A stretch of DNA of 64,000 nt from Capitulum mitella (Eukaryota; Arthropoda; Thecostraca; Pollicipedomorpha; Pollicipedidae), in assembly GCA_030062745.1 (NCBI GenBank), contig CP099844.1:5857481-5921480 (forward strand). The letters run 5' to 3'. Shown piece by piece: positions 48,573 to 60,085 of this stretch (the first letter of the stretch is position 1; every line of letters begins with the position of its first letter). Both the position numbers and the translations under genes were made by a program. The notes beneath the pieces were generated by a model, which had not been told where the DNA came from, did not search any database, and saw only the letters and a program-made list of their open reading frames with translations.

Positions 48573-49395
48573 GTCTGGCTATCTAGACATCTGGATATCT
48601 AGACATCTAGACATTTACACATCGAGACATGTACACATCTAGACATCTAGACATTTACACATCTAGACAACTGGACATTTACACATGTGATGTGTAAATG
48701 TCTAGATGTGTAAATGTCTAGTTGTCTAGATGTGTAAATGTCTATACGTCTAGATGTGTAAATGTGTAGGTGTCTAGATGTGTAAATGTCTAGATGTGTA
48801 AATGTCCAGATGTCTAGATGTGTAAATGTCTAGTTGTCTAGATGTGTAAATGCTTAGATGTGTAAATGTCCAAATGTCTAGATGTCTAAATGTCTAGATG
48901 TCTAGATGTCCAAATGTCCAAATGTCCAAATGTCCAGATGTCCAGATGTGGAGATGTCTAGATGTGGAGATGTGGAGATGTGGAGATGTCTAGATGTAGA
49001 GATGTATAGATGTGCAGATGTGCATATGTGCAGGTGTGCAGGTGTGCAGTTATGCAGGTGTGCAGATGTGCTGGTGTGCAGATGTGCATCTAAAAAAATA
49101 TACACATCTGCACATCTGCACATCTGCACACCTGCACAGCTGCACATCTGCACATCTGCACAGCTATACATCTCCACATCTATACATCTCCACATCTAGA
49201 CATCTCCAAATCTAGAGATCTCCACATCTCCACATCTCCACATCCCCACATTTGGACATCTCCACATCTGGGCATCTAGACATCTAGACGTCTAGACATC
49301 TCGACATCTGGACATCTAGACATCTAGATATCTAGACATTTACACATCTAGACATCTAGACATTTACACATCTAGACAACTAGACATTTACACAT
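48573..49395. repeat. Composite inverted satellite of TCTAGACATC and GTGTAAATG units
   Basis: 48690-49090 consists of units like GATGTGTAAATGTCTA grading into GATGTGCAGATGTG. 49097-49395 consists of the reverse complement series, CACATCTGCACATC grading into ACATCTAGACATTTACAC. The turning point is an AAAAAAATATA spacer at about 49094-49103. The stretch 48580-48690 is in turn the complement of the following unit series and a near-direct copy of 49310-49395; both end TTTACACATGTGATGTGT. Confidence 0.9.
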
Positions 49396-49543
49396 GTGAT
49401 GTGTTTGTATGTGTATGTGTATGTTGATATGTTTGTAGGTGTATGTGTATGTGCATGTGTATATGTGTATATGTGTTCATGTCTATATGTGTATATGAGT
49501 AAATCAGTATATGAGTGTATGAGGATGTGTATATGTGTGTGTG

Positions 49544-49606
<63 letters not shown>
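49396..49606. repeat. TGTATG-rich stretch and TA microsatellite
   Basis: TGTGTATG-type words run from 49396 to about 49548, followed by an unbroken TA run at 49549-49606. Confidence 0.9.
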
Positions 49607-49609
<3 letters not shown>

Positions 49610-49618
49610 AATTTCACT

Positions 49619-50629
49619 GGTCCTGCTCCTGATCCCGATCCTGGTCCTGATTCCGATTCCGGTCATGATCCCGATCCTGATCCCAATTCTGATTCCGATC
49701 CTGATCTTGATCCCGATCCCGGCCCCGGTCCTGATCCCGATCACGACTCCGTCCTGATCCTGATCCTGATCCCGATCCCAATTCCGATTATGATTCCGAT
49801 CCCGATCCTGATCCCGATCCTGATCCTGATCCTGATGCCGATCCCAGTCCTGATCCAGATTCTGATCCCGATCCCAATCCCGATCCTGATCCTAACCCTG
49901 ATCCCGATTCCGATCCCGGTCCTAATCCCGATCCCGATTCCGATCCCGGCCCTGATCCCGATCCCAATCCCGATTCCGATCCTGATTCTGATCCTGATCT
50001 GGATTCTGATTCCGATTCTGATTCCGATCAGGATCCTGACCCCGATCTCGGTCCCGGTCCTGATACCGATCCCGAACCCGATCCTGATTCTGACCCTGAT
50101 CCTGATTCCGATCCCGGTCCCGATTCCGATCCCGACCCTGATCCCAATTCTGATTCCGATCCTAATGCTGATCCCGATCCCGGTCGCGGTCCTGATCCCG
50201 ATCCCGACCCTGATCCCGATCCCAATCCCGATTCCGATCCTGATCCCGATGCTGATCCTGATCCAGATTCTAATTCCGATTCTGATTCCGATTTTGATTC
50301 CGATCCCGATCCTATCCCGATCCCGATCCAGATCCTGCTCCCGATCACGATCCCGATTCTGATTCTGACCCTGACCCTGATTCCGATCCCGGTCCCGATT
50401 CCGATCCCGGCCCTGAACCCGATCCTAATCCCGATTCCGATCCCAGTCCTGCTCCTGATCCCGATCCTGGTCCTGATTCCGATTCCGGTCCTGATCCCGA
50501 TCCTGATCCCAATTCTTATTCCGATCCTGATCCTGATCCTGATCCCGATCCCGGTCCCGGTCCTGATCCCGATCCCGACCCCGGTGCTGATCCCGAAACA
50601 GATTCCGATTCTGATTCCTATCCCGAACT
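49619..50629. repeat. Hexamer satellite tract 2
   Basis: About 1 kb of the same GATCCY/GATTCY hexamers in the same orientation as tract 1. It contains longer shared strings with tract 1, for example the order GGTCCTGATCCCGATCC. Presumably one array was split or duplicated around the inverted satellite. Confidence 0.95.
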
Positions 50630-52103
50630 CCTTACATTGCTGCTTTTCTGAAATCGGAATCCCCTCTCAACTAAGAACGCCGATACGCTAGAAAAATCGT
50701 TCCGAAAACAATGGCGTTTGTATTTATTTCAAGTGTGTTAAGCTTTACATTTGAAAGAGTCTCCTGTTTTCCTGCCCGTGCACTCCTGCTCATCGCGCAA
50801 GCACGAGTCTCCAGTTGCCGACAGACTAGGGACGTCCTGTCGGACATTCGCACGCTGCAACGTCCGCGGCGCCGTCTGGCCTGAGCCCGGCGTCATGGCG
50901 CCTACCGTGCTGCCCAGGTCTGAAACTGCCTGCATCCGACCGCCAGTAGCCCGAACACGGCGCGCTTTTTTGAGGCGCCATTTTGTGACTGATGTCACTG
51001 AGCTGCCACCATGCTTCAGTTGATGGTCATCTCGCGCTTGATCCAGGGACCAAGAGGGCCGAAAACATCGCAGGGCTGTGACGATTCCAGTGGAACAGGA
51101 ACCCCGCCTCGAGGATTGCTTCTTGTGAGCTGAGCCTGAATCCAAGCCTGTACTGACAGATGCTTTTGCGAGGGCATGGCGGTAATGTGGTGAGGGTGTA
51201 CCGGGGTGGATGGCGCTGCAATTCTTGCTGTGTCTGATACGGTAAACATATGTGGCACTTTGTCCCGAATGGGCTCACTCATAGAAACCGTCGTGCCATG
51301 TTAAGCCAATGACACTTCTCTAAACATGGTATGGCCATGCCACAAGGTTACCAGAGTGTAGGTCCTTATCAAATGTATCGTTCGCAAGATCGAGCACAAA
51401 TTTCACCACAGAGTATAATGTGTTGTAGAGGAGTCTATATAATGAACCACTGCTGTGTCGGAGAGCAAAAGTGCACTTTTAGCTTTCCTGACGATAATAA
51501 TTACGTGGCGTCGGATTTGAAAAGACACTGGATTCTGTATGATTTGTGGGACTTCTGGAGGTGGTTTAGCTAACAAATTCCTACCCGATCATTATCGCTG
51601 TGTCACCTTTCCGAACAGAGGGTTTTTGCAGAGCACAGGCCTGCACCTCCCCTAGGAAAGGCTGCGCTACAATACCACCTGTACGCCACGAAATGGTCTG
51701 CATTGGCACGAACGCTTGTGAATTATTCTCGTAATTAACTGGATGGTGTCCACAAATACCCAAAGCAGCGTTCTGAAAGGGCCTTCCATGTCACGCACGA
51801 CACAGGCTCCGCACCTTTTACATCATCGGTGTGGCCCTAACCCTGCTCTATGGCTTTTGCCGTGACGCAAGGGCAGGGTAATGCGCATTCGAACGTCCAG
51901 TTTTGTCCACGACGCGCGTGTCGTGAGCGAATTAGAAGGCCTCCGCTGCCGGCCTGCGCAGCTCCGGCCCGCTGCGGCTCTCGAGCTCGAGCTGTTTGCT
52001 TCGCCCGTCTCGAGCGCCATGGAAACCGGCGGTTCCGCCGTCCGGCCGTCCCCTGGCCGCGGGCACGTTGGCCGGCGCACTGGCGGAGGGGGCGCCGGCC
52101 AAC
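50630..52103. other. Region upstream of the PAN-EB paralogue, no gene recognised
   Basis: Open frames at 50738-51145 and 51016-51282 (minus) and 51331-51573 (plus) have no domain match. The last 150 bases before 52104 are GC-rich and may hold the promoter and 5' UTR of the paralogue, but no TATA box was seen. Confidence 0.45.
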
Positions 52104-52263
52104 ATGCAGCGGCTGTTGCTGCTCGTCCTGCTGGGGGCGGCGCGATGTCAGACGGCAAGCCCAGACATTTATCGCGTCGAGCCAGCCCCCTTCGTGTTCC
52201 GGAGCCGGGGAGCCCTGGTGCAAGCAGCGGACGTTCTGGAGATACGAAGTGAATCCACCCTCT
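52104..52263 (+). CDS. PAN-EB paralogue exon 1: signal peptide
   Basis: The ATG at 52104 stands in the context GCCAACATGC. The hydrophobic run begins directly after it. The donor GTAAGT follows at 52264 after one phase-1 base. A pyrimidine-rich CTCTCT/TTTC stretch follows the donor. Confidence 0.8.
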
Positions 52264-55200
52264 GTAAGTACACGAATCCGTTCTCTCTCTCTCCTCCTTT
52301 TCTCTGTCTCCCCTCTTCCTCTTTCTCTCTTTCTCTCTTTTGTCACACTTCCCTTGTGGGAGGATACGGCTGTCGTCAGGCAATAGGACAATAAACAAGA
52401 GTTTTTTCCTCATTTTCATCATTGTACGACACAGACCAATTTTCTCCTTTTTTTCGAAAACGTCCACCGTTTGTGATTTTGACTTATCGAATAAAACTGA
52501 AGGTTGATCTCGATAAATTAGACCATATATCTCGGATCATTTCGCTCGTCCTTGGACACTGGTCGAGTACAGGGTCACAGACAAGCAAACACAAGTGCAA
52601 TAATTCAAAAAAATGCGCTCAGTCCCGCGCAACATCAACTGTGGCTACCTTTAAAAAAAGGAAACATGACTTAAAAATGCGCTATCCATATTGGCCTAGT
52701 AGAAATCCTTATCAAATTCCAAATCTACGCTTTGCATGTTCTGTTCACTTCGTCGATCGCTGTAAGCCCGTACTTCACTTTAACGCATACTCGTATAATC
52801 GTTCGCTATACAATAAACCTCTGCTCTACATTCGCCTCGTCATATCGTTCGCTATCAATCAAAGGTATGTTGTGCGCATTTCTCTCATCTGATCGTCCGC
52901 TTTACCCTAGAACCACGCTTCATATGTTCGCGCGGCTTAACCCTATTCCCGGCAGGGGAGGGCTGAGTCCGCCCCCCTCGGGTTTTTTGCTTGCCAATTC
53001 CAGGCTTTTTAACACAGCTTCATGAAACTTGGTCACTTTTCCTAGCTATTCTTTCTACGTGCCGTGACAAAATTTCAAAATTCTATTTTGCTCAGGGGCG
53101 GAGCCAGCCAACGTTTTTGGGCACCTCATGCCATTTTTGGCCATGTTGAGGGTAAAAGGAAAATGTCTGCCAAAAACAGACTTTTAAAGATAGAACTTAA
53201 AACCTTCTATGGATGTATAGCTAAATATTTGGGACAATGTGCATATGCCATTTTGTTTATCTGAGGTCATTTTACAAGGCCAGGTCAAGGTCAAAAGTCA
53301 AAATTTGTTTTTTCGCAATAATTTCGGCGCCGTTTTTTTTTTCAAATGCCAAACCCGGAATATATATGACGTAGAACGGTGCCTCCTACTTGTGTACCAA
53401 GTTTCAGCTTGATATCAGGTTGGGTCACGGAGCTATGACCTAAAATGTCAGTGCGCATACCCTATATCGCAATAGCCATAAAATGAAATTTTTGAAATAG
53501 AGTGAATTCAATGATTGAAAACGTTTACAGATAATATTAAATGCACACGAGATCATTTCAAGTAACCCTAAGGTCACTGGAGGTCATTTAAGGTCAAAGG
53601 TCACAAGTTGATCTGAGAAACTGGCGACCATGACAGTTCCCCATTTTTCATGTCCCTGGCACCGCCTATGCTAACATTATACAAACATTGTAATGCGATT
53701 TGTACTTCTTTAGTATAACATGACTAGCAGAAGCCAAAAAAGGTGTTTGCGTCTTTTGTTCATTCAGTTGTTGGAAAACTAATCCTCCTATTTTTTAAGC
53801 CCTGTGAACGCCCATGAATTTTCTTAAAATTTCAGATTTGTGTACCCATGGTAAAAGCCCTATCCATAATCTCTCGATTCATGCCAGTTTCATCGAAATC
53901 GGCCGATAAACAATGGAGTTATAAGAAGTCCAAAAGTACCCCCCATTCTAACATTTTTGCCCCCCTGTATCCACAAATTTCCAAATTTTGAACATTTCTT
54001 TTTATAAAAATGTAGTTCACGTCACGGCAAATCGATTGCCGTTTGTTGCGATAAAATCGGACGAGTAGTTCTTGAGATCTTAGGGGGGGCCGAATCGGCC
54101 CCCCCTGCCGGGAATCGACCTTACCGGCTAGCCCTCCGGGAATAGGGTTAATGATCGGCTATAACATTCGCGTTATTTGAAAACGATAAAACACGTTAAT
54201 GATAAAAACGTTATAAGAAAAAACATACTAATATACAATTCGTTGAGCGTAACATGAATTGTTGCTGTTCTTTAACGGAAGAGACACGACCTGAAATTAA
54301 GATTACTATGTCCTCGACGTACACTGTGAAACAAAGATGCTGCGCTTTAAATGCGCCCGCCCAACCATTCGCTATTGTCTGGAGCGTTTTACATATTTGC
54401 TTCCTCAAATCGCGCTCCATAGCCTAAAAAAAGAAAACGCTTTACATGGTTTCACTGCCTAAATGTTTGTTATAACTTCAGACTACGCTGTGCAGAATCG
54501 ACTGTCTAGCCGTTAGCTATAACAATATCCCATATCGGACTTAACTGGAATTTACCTACCCCCTGTTTAATGATGAGTTCGCTGGCTTGATTTCCGTTGC
54601 GTCCCGCACCACCCTATTTTTCCAAGCTGGCATCACAGCTACAGTTTTTTCCAAGCATCGGATATAATCTTTTTTTTGCAGTCAAATACGTGCTTCGCTG
54701 TAGCCGATTTGTCTGTCCTACCATGTCTAATGTCTGCTAGATGTTCTTTTAGCCATGTCTGGAGTGGACGACCCGTTTCACCCACGTAGCTCCACATTAT
54801 GTTAAGCTTGAGTTAAGTTTGAGACTCAAATTTAACATAATGTCAAGTCTGATGCCGTCTCATCATGCCGCAAACATCAAAGCGGGAATCGTTAGCTGCC
54901 TCGCAAACAGAGCTCGTCGGTGTGCATGTCAGAAAAGGTTGAAAGGGAAGAGCAAAATCACTTACTGGAGGTATTCGAGGCGAACGGCTATCCGCAGCCG
55001 TTCGTTTCAAGAATCTTGGCGCGCACCAGAGCCCGGCAACGGCAGGGGGCAGGGGCCGCACATAGCGATCATGCGTACATCTCCATGCCGTACATTCGTG
55101 GGGTCAGGGAGCCCATTGCGCGACTGCTGAGTCGACACAAGATAAAGGTAGGTCACGAATCAGGAAATTTGAAAAGCCATTAAGTAAACGTTAAAGATCC

Positions 55201-57655
55201 AGTTTCGGCCGATAAAAGGAAGGGCGCGGTTTGTAAGATCACATGCGACTGTGGAGAGAACTATGTGGGTAAAACGGGTTGTCCACCATAGACACTAAAA
55301 GAACATCTGGCAGACATTGAACATGGTAGGATAGGCAAATCGGCTACAGCGCAGCACGCATTTGACTGCCAAAAATTATATCCGATGCTTGGAAGAACTG
55401 TAGCTGTGGTGCCAGCTTCGAAAAATAGGGTGATACAAGAGGCAACGGAAATCAAGCAAGCGAACTCTTCATTAAAGAGTAGAGTAGGTAAATTCCAGTT
55501 AAGTCCGATATGGGATATTGTGATAGCTAACGGCTAGACAGTCGATTCTGCACAGCGTAGTCTGAAGTTATAACAAACATTTAGGCAGTGAAAACATGTA
55601 AAGCGTTTTCTTTTTTTAGGTTATGGAGCGCGATTTGAGGAAGTAAATATGTAAAACGCTCCAGACAATAGCGAATGGTTGGGCGGGCGCATTTAAAGCG
55701 CAGCATCTTTGTTTCACAGTGTACGTCGAGGACATAGTAATCGTAATTTCAGGTCGTGTCTCTTCCGTTAAAGAGCAGCGACAATTCATGTGACGCAGGA
55801 CGAATTGTATATTAGTATACTTTTTCATTTAACGTTTTTATCATTAACGTGTTTCATCATTTTCATATAACGCTAACGTTATAGCCGATGATTAAGCCGC
55901 GCGACCATATGAAGCGTGGTTCTGGGTATTGAGGACGATCAGATGAGGCAAATTTAATTGATAGCGAACGATATGGCGAGGCATATCGTTAGCACAGGTT
56001 TATCGCATAGCACAGGTTTATTGTATAGTGAACGATTATACGAGTATGTGTAAAATGTAGTACAGGTTACAGCGATCGCTGAAGCGAACAGAACATGGAA
56101 AGTTTATATTTGGAATTGGTAAGGATTTCGACTAGACCAATATGGATAGCGCATTTTAGGTAATGTATCTTTTATTCAAAGGTAGCCACAGTTAATGTTG
56201 CGCGGGACTGAGCGCATTTTTTCGAATTCTTGCACTTGTGTTTGCTTGTCTGTAACCCTGTACTCGACCAGTGTCCAAGGGCGAGCGAAGGGATTCGAAA
56301 TATATGGTCCAATTTACCGAGATCGACCTTCAATGTTATTTGAAAAGTCAAAATCACATAAACGAACCTGAAGATAAAGCGACAACCAACTGATACTGGG
56401 TCCAACTTTTGTAAGAATGAACAAAAAAGTGTCTGCTTTTCTTAATACCTACGGTGTGTAAATCGTTGATTGGGTAGAGGTCGAAATCCGAGCCCTCCCC
56501 CTCATATTTGTGCTTAGTTCCGCCCTTGCTCCTTATTTATGTTTCCACTACAACCTAAATCCTTTGAAGTGGTGTTATGGCACGTAAAAAATGTTTACTT
56601 ATAGAGAAATACCATGTTTTCAACATCTTCAATCCACTTACACATGATATTTCATCGTTCCTTATGATGTCCCTTGCATCCATTCTTGGGAGTCCCCATT
56701 CTTTTAGGCCCTATGGATGTCAGTTACCCCAAACGTCAGCCACTGAAATTACAATTTTTCTTTATGCTGTCGAGCAGAACAGACATCAAAAGAACAATCA
56801 TGCCACTAAAATGACCGCAAAATGTTCCGGCATGCCCCCAAAAACGTCTCCTAGAGCCCTTCCTGTTCCATGTAGGCCGTTCAAATCATTGCCTAATACG
56901 TGAAAAAGATAAGTTGGAAAAGCCACTAAATTTCGTTGCGGTAGCACGAAAGGTATGGCTTTGGCACCAAAAAAGCCTGGGGAACCGTATCACCTCCCCG
57001 AGATGAAAGCGTCGCTAAAGGACGTTTGTTTAAGCCCTGTCTTCTGCTTATTACGGTCCGAAATCGGAATATTTTGTCTTTGTCCTTCTGCATAACAGAA
57101 TCATTAATCGAGTAGTATTTGTAATCAGCTGAATACGAATAGTTATAAGTGATGTCAACGCATCAGGGGCAGGTTTCCGCGGCTCCCGATTCCGTCGCAT
57201 CGGCTGTTGGTTGAATGACGTAAACCTTTTTCTTTTTTCGAGAGTTATGTTCATGTTGAGAAACCACTGCACCGATACCACAAAGCCAGTCATGATGTTC
57301 CAGTCCAACAGTCCGATGACTCAACTGTCGGGGCCATGACCGGTGACAGTAAGGTTCGGGATTACGACTGATCCAATGTATCGGCGTAGTCCGTCTCTGG
57401 TTTGCTTCACATCGTGTTGTTGCCCAAACCGGAAACATCTGAGCGCCTCGCAGTTCGCAACGTCTCGCCGTTTCACGTCGGCGCCGTCCTGTTCTCCGTC
57501 AGGTGGCTGCATGACACGGTGCCTGGTACGACCCAAGTGCCTGAGCTTCAGCCACGGAGACGAGGACGGCAACTGCACTCTGGGACGGAGGAGGGGCAGC
57601 AGCGCCACCGCCGCCCACGACGAGGGACGCCACTTCAGGATCCGACACGGACTCG
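52104..57655 (+). CDS. Paralogue of the PAN-EB gene, first two exons (partial)
   Basis: Exon 1 is 52104-52263 and exon 2 is 57503-57655. Both end in phase 1 and join in frame (CTC T|GT GGC). Residues 1-16 form a signal peptide (MQRLLLLVLLGAARCQ). PDIYRVEPAPFVFRSRGAL follows, then the cysteine segment GCMTRCLVRPKCLSFS, ending RIRHGL. Intron 1 is 5.2 kb against 173 bases in the gene at 22535 and is expanded by a Penelope-like element with a nested TTAA element. No EB or repeat exon was found downstream to 64000, so the gene either continues outside the window or is truncated. Both visible exons are intact. The product should be secreted; its function is unknown. Confidence 0.72.
52941..54147 (+). 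mobile_element. TTAA element copy D (1207 bp), nested in the Penelope-like left arm
   Basis: Flanked by TTAA at 52937-52940 and 54148-54151. Termini CCCTATTCCCGG and CCGGGAATAGGG are intact. The same site in the other Penelope arm (TTAA at 55892-55895, minus-strand context GCGCGGCTTAATCATCGG) is empty, so insertion into a single TTAA followed by its duplication is directly visible. AGGTCA clusters lie at 53276-53295 and 53571-53603. Confidence 0.93.
54843..55500 (+). pseudogene. Penelope-like RT tail and GIY-YIG endonuclease remnant
   Basis: Read on the plus strand with shifts. The reverse transcriptase C-terminal helix region comes first, then a linker, then GIY-YIG (CDCGENYVGKTG, LKEHLADIEHGR, SATAQHAFDC, NRVIQEATEIKQ). 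These elements use the GIY-YIG nuclease to nick target DNA. Stop codons interrupt the linker and the nuclease. The 5' part of the reverse transcriptase is missing. Confidence 0.82.
57503..57655 (+). CDS. PAN-EB paralogue exon 2: PAN/Apple-like segment
   Basis: Acceptor CAG at 57500-57502, donor GTAAGC at 57656; 153 bases, phase 1 to phase 1. It differs from the exon at 22865-23017 at seven bases. Five of these change the residue (A to P, E to K, R to G, G to S, R to H). Similarity stops about 15 bases before the acceptor. Confidence 0.85.
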
Positions 57656-59289
57656 GTAAGCCCAGGCCCGGGTCCAAAATGCGTTCTACGCCGACTGCCA
57701 AAAAAAATGTTTTCAGGTTGTGGTGCCATCTCGTCAGGGGAGAATCAGCGCAGCGTGCATCTTGTCGGTAAAGATCCTTGCTGTTGACAGGCGGACGAAC
57801 CATGTCCTCACAATAGTCGCATAGTACTTCCACGTAACTAGGCTGTCAAACATCACGGCGCACTAGGGGGATGGCTGACTTTGGAGGCTTTATTCCTAGA
57901 TGTATTGCATTCCCCGTTTCGGCATTAAAATCTCCGGATAGTGGTGCGTGTTTTTGCAAACCGAATTGCCAGTGATAAATGTGAATTAAACCAAGGACTT
58001 TTAAACTGCGCGTACTATACTCGTGTGCGATGCCTCATCACATCCTGCACATCCCCAGGCAATAACTTGTAATGAATGGTATTGGTATAGGTTAACCGAA
58101 ATCATTGTCGTCGGACAAGACAGACGAGTGACATTGCTATGCTATTGGCTGTGTTGAACAAAAACAAAACAGGAGGTTGCGGATTAAAGCAGCTTACGTT
58201 TTAAACCAGCACTGGCCATGTTTGTTATCTTGGCCGCGTATTCGTATTCGGACCACTCGCTGAAGTCAGAGTTTCGACAGCGCTGCTCCAGGATCTCAGG
58301 ACCAATCTTCACATCTTCAACCGTTTCTTATCATTAACAGAACATTGCACGAAATGAAAGACTACGAGTCGCAAGGCAAAATGAACCCAAACACTTATTT
58401 CATTAGAACCGAAAGCCCAAAAAGTCAAGAACAAACGTTCGTCATCGTCTCTAGGTGAGCCACCAGCACATGCCCCATTAGTCCGCTGGTTAAGGTCAAA
58501 ACCAAAATCAGCGTTAGCCACGAACTCAAATTATCATTTCATTAGAACCAAATACATCAGATGTGCACCAAACAAAACTCTGTCACAGCATCTTTCGCCA
58601 GTGTTCCGGAGGCACCCTGTTCACATCATTCCTAAATGTGAAAAATATAGCCAGCAGGTAGAATAGGCTAAGACCGTAAATTCATTGCAACCGAATGGCA
58701 AAAACCAACATGAAACAAAAATCCTTTGTCGTCTTTTGTCTCAGATTCAACAACATGATTTTTTGAATTGTTTATCGCCATGAAAATTAGAGTCAAAGCA
58801 CGGAGTATGATTATGCAAACTTTTCGCCCGCCTGAATCTTACAAATGCGGTTATCAGACGAACGCTCGCTTCTGTTTCTCGCATTTGCGTCCGGAACACG
58901 ATAAATCATTGTGAAAGACGGATGAAATCCAATCATTACCTTAGGGGACTGAATGCAGCAAACAGTGTTTTAAATGACCCGAAATGGGGCGCCCAAAAAA
59001 ACGTCATATCTGTTGACATGGCTTTGGGACTTCGTGAATTCTTTGCGGAAGTCGTATTTCCGGGTCCCAACAGAGGATAATGATTTTGATAAGAATCGTG
59101 ACCTAATCGATGAATTTTCCCTTAGACTCATAGTTTGAAATTTGTGGAAAATTCGTGAGGCTTAAGGGGCTTAAGGCTTAAGGCTTAAGGCTTGAGGCTT
59201 CAAGGGGCTTAAGAAATAGGAGGAGTACTTTTTTAAAAACTGTATTAAGTTTTGAAGGTTTAAAACACTTTCTAAAGCTTTCACTATTC
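57656..59289. other. Region downstream of the PAN-EB paralogue exon 2, no further exon found
   Basis: Searched by eye for an EB module (cysteine spacing as in 24585-24719) without success. A short GGCTTAAGGCTTAAG array lies at 59158-59214. Otherwise the sequence is AT-rich and non-coding. Confidence 0.45.
59158..59214. repeat. Short GGCTTAA tandem array
   Basis: Six to seven irregular copies of AGGCTTA(A/GGGG). CTTAAG is self-complementary, so the array is partly palindromic. It is too short and irregular to be telomeric. Confidence 0.8.
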
Positions 59290-60085
59290 ATTCTGTACTT
59301 CAGAAGGACAAGTGGTGTCACATTGTTCGTATAATATTCACATAGGCATGAAAAGGGAAAACTGTCATGATCACATATTCATCAGGTCAACTTTCGGCCT
59401 TTGAACTCAGATGACCTAACATGTGACTTCATGTGAGTCACATGTGATCCAAGTCACGTAACATGTGACTTCAAAGTCACCTGAAATGGTCTTTCGCCCA
59501 TTTCATGGTTTTTGAAAACGCTTCTCATCTTTCGAATGGACAATATTTCTAAAAGTCCTATTTATGACCGTCGTGATATAGGGTACGCTCACGAACATTT
59601 TAGGTCATAGCTTCGTGACCTAACCCTGTTTCATTCTGAAACTTGAAACACAGGTAGATGACACGATGGCAAACCGCAGTTTTTCCGGATTTTTTGTGCA
59701 TAAAATTAGCATCAAAATAATTTGCATAGAACTTAATTTTGACTTTTTGCTTTGACTTCACCTTGTAAAGTAACCTCAGGTTAGCACAAATATTTCGCAT
59801 GTTCGTTTGTTATTTGCCTATACCCTTATGTAAAGTTTTATGTTCCATCGTAGAAACTTTCATTTTGGCAATCATTTCTTCTTTTGCCTTCAAAAGTGCC
59901 AAAAATGGCCTGAGTTGCCACCCAAAAAGGCGGCCTGGCTCCGCTCCTGGCAAAAATTAAGTCATGAAAATCCGACACAGTTTGTCGGAAGGGTAGACAG
60001 AAAACTGGCAAAGTTGTGTGAAGCTATTTCAAAAAACCTAAAAACGGCAAAATCGGGGTGGGGCTGGGGGCTCTGAAGCCCCTGA
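59290..60085 (-). mobile_element. Old, diverged relative of the ~1.2 kb TTAA element
   Basis: In reverse orientation the order of blocks is the same as in copy B: CATAGGCATGAAAAGGG, CTTTCGGCCTTTGA, GATATAGGGTACG, ATTTTAGGTCATAGCTTCGTG, GCCAAAAATGGCCTGAGT, GGCTCCGCTCCTG and GTGTGAAGCTATTTC. Similarity is far lower than among copies A-D. Termini are not recognisable. Confidence 0.65.

Larger units (their letters stand above)
52470..56365. mobile_element. Penelope-like retroelement, head-to-head copies, with nested TTAA element
   Basis: Two copies face away from each other. The right arm (about 55250-56365, plus) and left arm (about 54790 down to 52470, minus) are reverse complements of ~1.1 kb once the nested element at 52941-54147 is removed. 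The centre (54843-55250, plus) encodes the end of a Penelope reverse transcriptase (AGIVSCLANRAR, NGYPQPFVSRIL, IRGVREPIARLLSRH). Each arm encodes a GIY-YIG endonuclease remnant; the right one has KITCDCGENYVGKTG and KEHLADIEHGR. In-frame stops near 55180 and 55290 show decay. A small palindrome (54795-54805 and 54832-54842) marks the head-to-head junction. The whole lies in intron 1 of the PAN-EB paralogue. Confidence 0.85.

Noticed and set aside
47773..48642. A 289-residue plus-strand frame rich in Asp-Pro and Ile-Pro
   Set aside because: It is produced by the hexamer satellite; frames of similar length exist on the other strand and in tract 2, and there is no start context, splice site or non-repeat domain.
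51823..52467. Minus-strand frames of 184-214 residues over paralogue exon 1
   Set aside because: They are antisense to a supported signal-peptide exon and low-complexity arginine-rich; no domain was recognised.
52470..56365. Hammerhead ribozyme in the Penelope-like arms
   Set aside because: Such ribozymes are known in these elements, but I could not find the CTGATGA and GAAA cores with pairing stems in either arm.
59158..59214. Telomere-like GGCTTAA repeat
   Set aside because: It is too short and irregular and differs from the TTAGG type expected in arthropods.
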